Made by a program: the position numbers and the translations under genes | From: an uncultured Collinsella sp. | GTDB taxonomy: Bacteria > Actinomycetota > Coriobacteriia > Coriobacteriales > Coriobacteriaceae | Direction of reading: 5' to 3' | DNA: 10,270 nt | Assembly: GCA_958435545.1 (NCBI GenBank) | Contig: CAUBGU010000058.1 | Location: 1 to 10,270, forward strand | Notes under the pieces: generated by a model | What the model was told of the DNA's origin: nothing | The model's input: only the letters and a program-made list of their open reading frames with translations | Database searches by the model: none | Shown here: positions 6,508 to 10,270 of the stretch, one piece after another | Layout: each line of letters starts with the position of its first letter | Position numbering within the stretch: position 1 is the stretch's first letter

Positions 6508-6533
6508 GCACTTGCGCGGCGGGATGGTAATAT
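6506..6533 (+). promoter_or_regulatory. alaS: Candidate alaS promoter with extended -10
   Basis: TTGCAC (6506-6511), a 16-base spacer and TAATAT (6528-6533) form a housekeeping-type promoter, with the TG of an extended -10 at 6525-6526. The -35 box overlaps the last T residues of the preceding terminator. Transcription would start near 6540, leaving a leader of about 40 bases before alaS. That is too short for a T-box riboswitch. Confidence 0.5.
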
Positions 6534-6579
6534 CGTTACGTTTGAACTGTTTCGATGTGAAACCGAGGAGATTCCCTCT

Positions 6580-9237
6580 ATGAGTGCTGACTACCCGTCA
6601 ATGACTACGGCCGAGATCCGCTCCAAGTTCCTCAACTTCTTTGAGGAGCGCGGTCTTAAGCTCTATCCTTCTTCGTCCCTCGTCCCCGATGATCCCTCGC
6701 TGCTGCTTGCCAACGCCGGCATGAACCAGTTTAAGGAGTACTACCAGGGCAAGAAGACCATGAAGGAGATCGGCGCGATCTCCTGCCAGAAGTGCGTCCG
6801 CACCAACGACATCGATTGCATCGGCGAGGACGGCCGTCACCTGTCGTTCTTCGAGATGCTCGGCGATTTCTCTTTTGGCGGCGTCTCCAAGGAGCAGGCT
6901 TGCGCATGGGCCTTTGAGCTCATCACCAAGGAGTTCAAGCTGCCGCTCGACCGCCTGTACTTTACCGTCTTTACCGAGGACGACGAGACCCACGACGTGT
7001 GGCGTTCTCTGGGCGTTGCCGAGGACCACATTTCCCGCCTGGGCGAGGACGACAACTTCTGGGCCGCTGGCCCCACCGGCCCCTGCGGTCCGTGCTCCGA
7101 GATCTACTTTGACATGGGAGAGGAGGTCGGCTGCGGCAGCCCCGACTGCAAGCCTGGCTGCGACTGCGACCGCTTCCTTGAGTTCTGGAACCTCGTGTTT
7201 ACCCAGTATGACCGTCAGGAGGACGGCTCCATGCCGGAGCTGCCGCACCGTAACCTCGATACGGGCATGGGCCTGGAGCGCATGGCCGCTATCATGCAGC
7301 ACAAGACTGCTAACTACGACGGCGATCTGATGCAGCACCTCATCAAGCTGGGCGAGGAGATCAGCGGCAAGACCTATGACGCCGACGATTACTCCGGCGC
7401 CAGCCGTTCTCTTCGCATCATCGCCGACCACTCCCGTGCCGTCGACTTCATGATCTCTGACGGCATCCTGCCCGGTAACGAGGGTCGCGAGTACGTCCTT
7501 CGCCGCCTGCTCCGCCGCGCCGTGTTCCACGGTCGCCTGCTGGGCATCGAGGGCGCCTTCCTGACCAAGTTTATCGACGAGGTCAACGCTCAGATGGGCG
7601 AGGCCTATCCCGAGCTGCTCAAGAACGTCGCGCTCGTCAAGGGTATCGTCGCCTCCGAGGAGGAGCGCTTCTCCACGACGCTCGACAACGGTCGCGTCTA
7701 CCTGGATGAGGCCCTGGCAGCGCTTGCCGAGGGTGCTGTGCTTCCGGGCGATGTTGCCTTTAAGCTGCACGACACCTTTGGTTTCCCCATCGACCTGACC
7801 GTCGAGATCGCCGGCACCGCTGGCCACGATGTCGATATGGACGGCTTCACTGCCTGCATGGAGGACCAGAAGGCCCGCGCCCGCGCCAATGCCAAAGGCG
7901 ACGCCTGGGGCAGCTTCAACGACGTTTGGGTCGAGCTTTCCGACAAGGTCGCCGCGACTGAGTTCGACGGCTATGACAACGATGTGATCGAGGGCGCCAA
8001 GGTTGTTGCCATCGTGCGCAACGGCGAGTCCGTCGAGTCCGCTGCCGCCGGCGAGGACGTCGAGGTTGTGCTCGACCGCACCCCGTTCTATGCCGAGATG
8101 GGTGGTCAGCAGGGCGATGCCGGCAAGCTTTCCGCCGAGGGTGTTGTTCTGACCGTTGCCGACACCAAGAACCACAACGGCCTGTATGCTCACGTCGCCC
8201 ACGTTGCCGAGGGCACGCTGGCCGTCGGTGCTACCGTGACCGCCGCGCTCGACGCCGAGCGCCGTGGCTTCCTGCGCCGCAACCACACCGCCACGCACCT
8301 GCTCGACGCCGCCCTTAAGCAGGTCCTGGGCGAGCACGTCTCCCAGGCCGGCTCGCTGGTGACGCCCGAGCACCTGCGCTTTGACTTTACGCACTTCGAG
8401 GCCCTTTCCTCCGAGCAGCTCAAGGCTGTCGAGGACCTGGTCAACCAGCAGATCTTTGCTTCCAAGCCGGTCGTGACCCGTGTTATGGGCATCGACGAGG
8501 CTAAGGCTGCCGGCGCTGTCGCTCTGTTTGGAGAGAAGTACGGCGATGTCGTCCGCGTCGTCTCCGTGGGCGCCGAGGACCAGCCGTTCTCTCGCGAGCT
8601 CTGCGGTGGCACACACGCTGCCAACACCGCCGAGATCGGCCTATTCAAGATCATTTCCGAGTCCTCCACGGGCTCCAATGTCCGCCGTATCGAGGCCGTG
8701 ACCTCTAAGGGTGCCCTCGACTATATGGCCGACCGCCTGGCACTCGTTGACGCCGCTGCTACTGCGCTCAAGTGCCGCGTGGATGAGGTTCCCGCTCGCG
8801 TGGAGAACCTGCAGGCCGAGCTGCGCGAGACGTCCAATAAGCTCAAGAAGGCTCTGACCGGTGGCTCCTCCGACGCCATCTCCAGCGCCATCGAGGGCGC
8901 CGTCGAGCTCGACGGCTATAAGCTCGTTGTCGCTGAGCTCCAGGGCCTTGAGGCTGCCGACCTGCGCAACGTATGGGATACCGTGCATCAGAAGGTCGCC
9001 GGCCCTGTTGCTTGTGTCGTCGCCAGCGTGACTGAGAAGGGCACTCCGGCCCTGCTCGCTGCCGGCTCCGATGACGCCGTCAAGGCCGGTTTCCACGCCG
9101 GTAACGTGATCAAGCAGATCGCGGGTCTGGTCGACGGTCGCGGTGGCGGTCGTCCGAACATGGCCCAGGCCGGTGGCAAGAATGCTGCCGGCATCGCCGA
9201 TGCCCTCGCGGCCGCTAAGACCGCGCTCGGCGCCTAA
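6580..9237 (+). CDS. alaS: Alanyl-tRNA synthetase
   Basis: This cytosolic class II synthetase charges tRNA-Ala and hydrolyses mischarged Ser- or Gly-tRNA-Ala. The 885-residue product has the normal full length. The catalytic domain shows motif 2 RTNDIDCIGEDGRHLSFFEM (74-93) with GDFSFG (95-100), the GPTGPCGPCSEIYFD loop (164-178) and motif 3 LDTGMGLERMA (226-236). A cysteine-rich insert (CGSPDCKPGCDCDRF, 185-199) is a likely zinc knuckle seen in many AlaRS. The editing domain has HTATH (569-573) and CGGTH (675-679), giving the His/His/Cys/His metal site. The C-terminal DHHA1/C-Ala domain ends with GGGRPNMAQAGGKN (near 855-868). ATG 6580 is chosen because GAGGAG lies at 6565-6570. The in-frame ATG at 6601 has no ribosome site. 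Codons are strongly biased toward C or G endings, more so than in neighbours, as expected of a highly expressed gene. It heads the alaS-ruvX-mltG cluster. Confidence 0.98.
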   Translation: MSADYPSMTTAEIRSKFLNFFEERGLKLYPSSSLVPDDPSLLLANAGMNQFKEYYQGKKTMKEIGAISCQKCVRTNDIDCIGEDGRHLSFFEMLGDFSFGGVSKEQACAWAFELITKEFKLPLDRLYFTVFTEDDETHDVWRSLGVAEDHISRLGEDDNFWAAGPTGPCGPCSEIYFDMGEEVGCGSPDCKPGCDCDRFLEFWNLVFTQYDRQEDGSMPELPHRNLDTGMGLERMAAIMQHKTANYDGDLMQHLIKLGEEISGKTYDADDYSGASRSLRIIADHSRAVDFMISDGILPGNEGREYVLRRLLRRAVFHGRLLGIEGAFLTKFIDEVNAQMGEAYPELLKNVALVKGIVASEEERFSTTLDNGRVYLDEALAALAEGAVLPGDVAFKLHDTFGFPIDLTVEIAGTAGHDVDMDGFTACMEDQKARARANAKGDAWGSFNDVWVELSDKVAATEFDGYDNDVIEGAKVVAIVRNGESVESAAAGEDVEVVLDRTPFYAEMGGQQGDAGKLSAEGVVLTVADTKNHNGLYAHVAHVAEGTLAVGATVTAALDAERRGFLRRNHTATHLLDAALKQVLGEHVSQAGSLVTPEHLRFDFTHFEALSSEQLKAVEDLVNQQIFASKPVVTRVMGIDEAKAAGAVALFGEKYGDVVRVVSVGAEDQPFSRELCGGTHAANTAEIGLFKIISESSTGSNVRRIEAVTSKGALDYMADRLALVDAAATALKCRVDEVPARVENLQAELRETSNKLKKALTGGSSDAISSAIEGAVELDGYKLVVAELQGLEAADLRNVWDTVHQKVAGPVACVVASVTEKGTPALLAAGSDDAVKAGFHAGNVIKQIAGLVDGRGGGRPNMAQAGGKNAAGIADALAAAKTALGA

Positions 9238-9254
9238 GAATCTAAGAAGTCGCT

Positions 9255-9683
9255 GTGGTTGCGCTCGCGCTGGACATAGGGGAGACCAGGATTGGCATCG
9301 CCGTCTCGAGCCGTGATGGCAAGATGGCGATGCCTGTCAAGGTGCTTCCGGCTGCCGAGGTCACCGGTATGGCCAAGACGTTCCGCTACCTGGTTGAGGA
9401 CTATGAGCCCGACATCCTGGTAAGCGGACGTCCCCTGACCATGGCCGGTGAGCCCGGCCCTCAGGCCGAGCGCGTTGCCGCTGTGGCGCAAAAGATTGCC
9501 GACGAGCTCGATCTTCCGTTGGAGTTTGAGGACGAGCGTCTGTCCTCGCAAGAGGCCAAGCGTATCCTGCGCGAGCAGGGACTCAACGAAAAGCAGATGA
9601 GGGGCAAGATCGACATGATTGCCGCCAGCCTGTTTTTGCAGACGTGGCTCGATCGTAAAAACGAGGAGGTTTCGCATGCCTAG
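9255..9683 (+). CDS. ruvX: YqgF/RuvX-family Holliday junction resolvase-like protein
   Basis: This is a 142-residue RNase H-fold protein of the YqgF/RuvX family, linked to 16S rRNA 5'-end maturation and proposed as a Holliday junction resolvase. D7 in LALDIGETRIGIAVS (4-18), E94 in FEDERLSSQEA (91-101) and D120 in KIDMIAASLFLQTWL (118-132) match the expected acidic active-site positions. SGRPLTMAGEPGPQAERV (57-74) matches the family's GxP-x(n)-G-x-x-x-x-Q-A segment. The usual basic residue in the G-T-K-R-I-G motif is E10-T-R here, a small deviation. The start is GTG 9255 with only a weak AAGAAG at 9244-9249. No ATG lies near, and the alaS stop is 17 bases upstream, so it is probably co-transcribed with alaS. 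Its end overlaps mltG by 8 bases. Whether rRNA processing or DNA cleavage is the main role is unsettled for the family. Confidence 0.92.
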   Translation: MVALALDIGETRIGIAVSSRDGKMAMPVKVLPAAEVTGMAKTFRYLVEDYEPDILVSGRPLTMAGEPGPQAERVAAVAQKIADELDLPLEFEDERLSSQEAKRILREQGLNEKQMRGKIDMIAASLFLQTWLDRKNEEVSHA

Positions 9684-10270
9684 TGCTTCCGATCCGCGCC
9701 AGCCGAATCGTACACAGCAGCCGGCGTCGCGCCCTGCCCAGCCTGGCCAGCGTCCGGCACAGCCGACGCAGCGCGCAGCTCAGCCTGCCGCGCGCCCGGC
9801 GCAGTCCTTCTCTCGTTCGGCCCAACCTGTTCAACGGACGGGTCAGCAGCCTTCTGCTCGTTCGGTTCAGCATTCGGCTTCTCACGCGGCTCAGCAGCCC
9901 ACTGCTCGTACGGCCCAGCCTGCAGGCGGCACCCGCTTTAAGCAGCAGGCACCTACCCAGCGAACGCAGGCCCCCCAATCACATTCGCATCACGCTCGTG
10001 GTTCGCATGGCGTTGCTCCGGCGACCCGCTCGAGCTACAACACGCATGCTCGTCGCGGTGCTCAAAAGAAGAGTTCTCCGGTTCCCATGATCATCGGCGT
10101 TGTGTTGGCGGTGCTCGCGCTTGCCGCGATCGTTTTCTTTGTCGTGCCAGCCGTCAAGGGCTTCTTTGGCGGTGAGGGTGCGAAAGTCGTTGCAGGCCAG
10201 CAGGTTACTATCACGATTCCCGATGGTGCCTCGGGTGACAGCATCGCTTCGATTCTCTCCGAGAACCATA
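9676..10270 (+). CDS. mltG: Endolytic transglycosylase MltG (N-terminal part, cut by window end)
   Basis: This is the start of an MltG/YceG-like protein, a membrane-anchored lytic transglycosylase that cleaves nascent peptidoglycan glycan strands and limits their length. Only about 198 residues are in the window, and no stop is reached. Residues 1-135 are a basic, low-complexity cytoplasmic region rich in Gln, Pro, Ala, Arg and Ser. One transmembrane helix follows (about 136-160, PMIIGVVLAVLALAAIVFF). After it comes the extracellular beginning VTITIPDGASGDSIASIL (about 177-194), typical of the LysM-like subdomain before the YceG catalytic domain. The catalytic glutamate lies outside the window. 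ATG 9676 has an excellent GAGGAGGT at 9663-9670 and overlaps the ruvX stop by 8 bases (ATGCCTAG). Placement after alaS and ruvX fits the common order. A generic YceG-like protein is the same call. The catalytic part remains unseen. Confidence 0.85.
   Translation, partial: MPSASDPRQPNRTQQPASRPAQPGQRPAQPTQRAAQPAARPAQSFSRSAQPVQRTGQQPSARSVQHSASHAAQQPTARTAQPAGGTRFKQQAPTQRTQAPQSHSHHARGSHGVAPATRSSYNTHARRGAQKKSSPVPMIIGVVLAVLALAAIVFFVVPAVKGFFGGEGAKVVAGQQVTITIPDGASGDSIASILSENH
9709..9921 (+). repeat. mltG: Degenerate heptapeptide tandem repeat within mltG
   Basis: Residues 12-82 of MltG read as imperfect seven- to eight-residue units of the type R-x-A-Q-P-x-x: RPAQPGQ, RPAQPTQ, RAAQPAA, RPAQSFS, RSAQPVQ, then eight-residue forms RTGQQPSA, RSVQHSAS, HAAQQPTA and a last RTAQP. 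At DNA level this is a diverged 21-base, then 24-base periodicity. The codons differ between units, so the repeats are old or kept by selection on the protein rather than recent slippage products. Confidence 0.7.

Noticed and set aside
6508..6579. T-box riboswitch in front of alaS.
   Set aside because: The leader between the promoter and the ribosome site is about 40 bases and contains no T-box sequence or antiterminator. The upstream hairpin ends the previous operon.
6598..8616. A 672-codon open frame on the minus strand opposite alaS.
   Set aside because: It mirrors the strongly GC-ended codon use of alaS, whose protein is unmistakable across the region. The antisense product is a Leu/Gly/Val-rich sequence with no recognisable domain.

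Overview
The window reads as a chromosomal core region of a Gram-positive actinobacterium, most likely of the class Coriobacteriia (Collinsella-like). I infer this from the moderately high GC, GC-rich third codon positions, strong GAGGAG-type ribosome binding sites, the conserved alaS-ruvX-mltG order, and a SigB/SigF-type sigma cassette. The genus is a guess from overall flavour, not from a marker gene. All ten supported genes lie on the plus strand. I see no rRNA, tRNA, CRISPR array, insertion sequence or phage gene.

Layout. Positions 56-1757 hold a small A24-type prepilin peptidase and a dGTPase-like HD phosphohydrolase, 31 bases apart and probably co-transcribed. A short AT-rich gap (1758-1811) with a possible -10 box and a near-palindrome leads to rarA, the AAA+ replication-fork recombination ATPase. 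After a 100-base gap comes a four-gene block (3268-6427): a membrane-anchored DUF948 protein, a small anti-sigma-like GHKL protein, a SigB/SigF/SigG-type sigma factor and an AI-2E family membrane protein. Its junctions are an 8-base overlap, a 1-base gap and a 4-base overlap, so it is probably one translationally coupled operon. A strong intrinsic terminator (6478-6507) closes it. A promoter overlapping the terminator's T-tract then appears to start alaS (alanyl-tRNA synthetase), ruvX (YqgF-family Holliday junction resolvase-like protein) and mltG (endolytic transglycosylase), the last running off the window end.

How the genes work together. dGTPase and RarA both serve DNA replication (dNTP pool and stalled forks). 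The sigma/anti-sigma pair with DUF948 looks like a general-stress regulatory unit: DUF948 proteins such as Bacillus YtxG belong to the SigB stress regulon, and a SigB/SigF-like GGGTAC element lies upstream. The oddest point is that the anti-sigma protein appears to have lost its ATP-binding residues, and no anti-anti-sigma gene is present. alaS-ruvX-mltG is a common housekeeping cluster. Its mltG carries an unusual degenerate seven-residue repeat in the cytoplasmic N-terminus.

Most of the window is ordinary core genome. The sigma cassette is the part most worth a second look.
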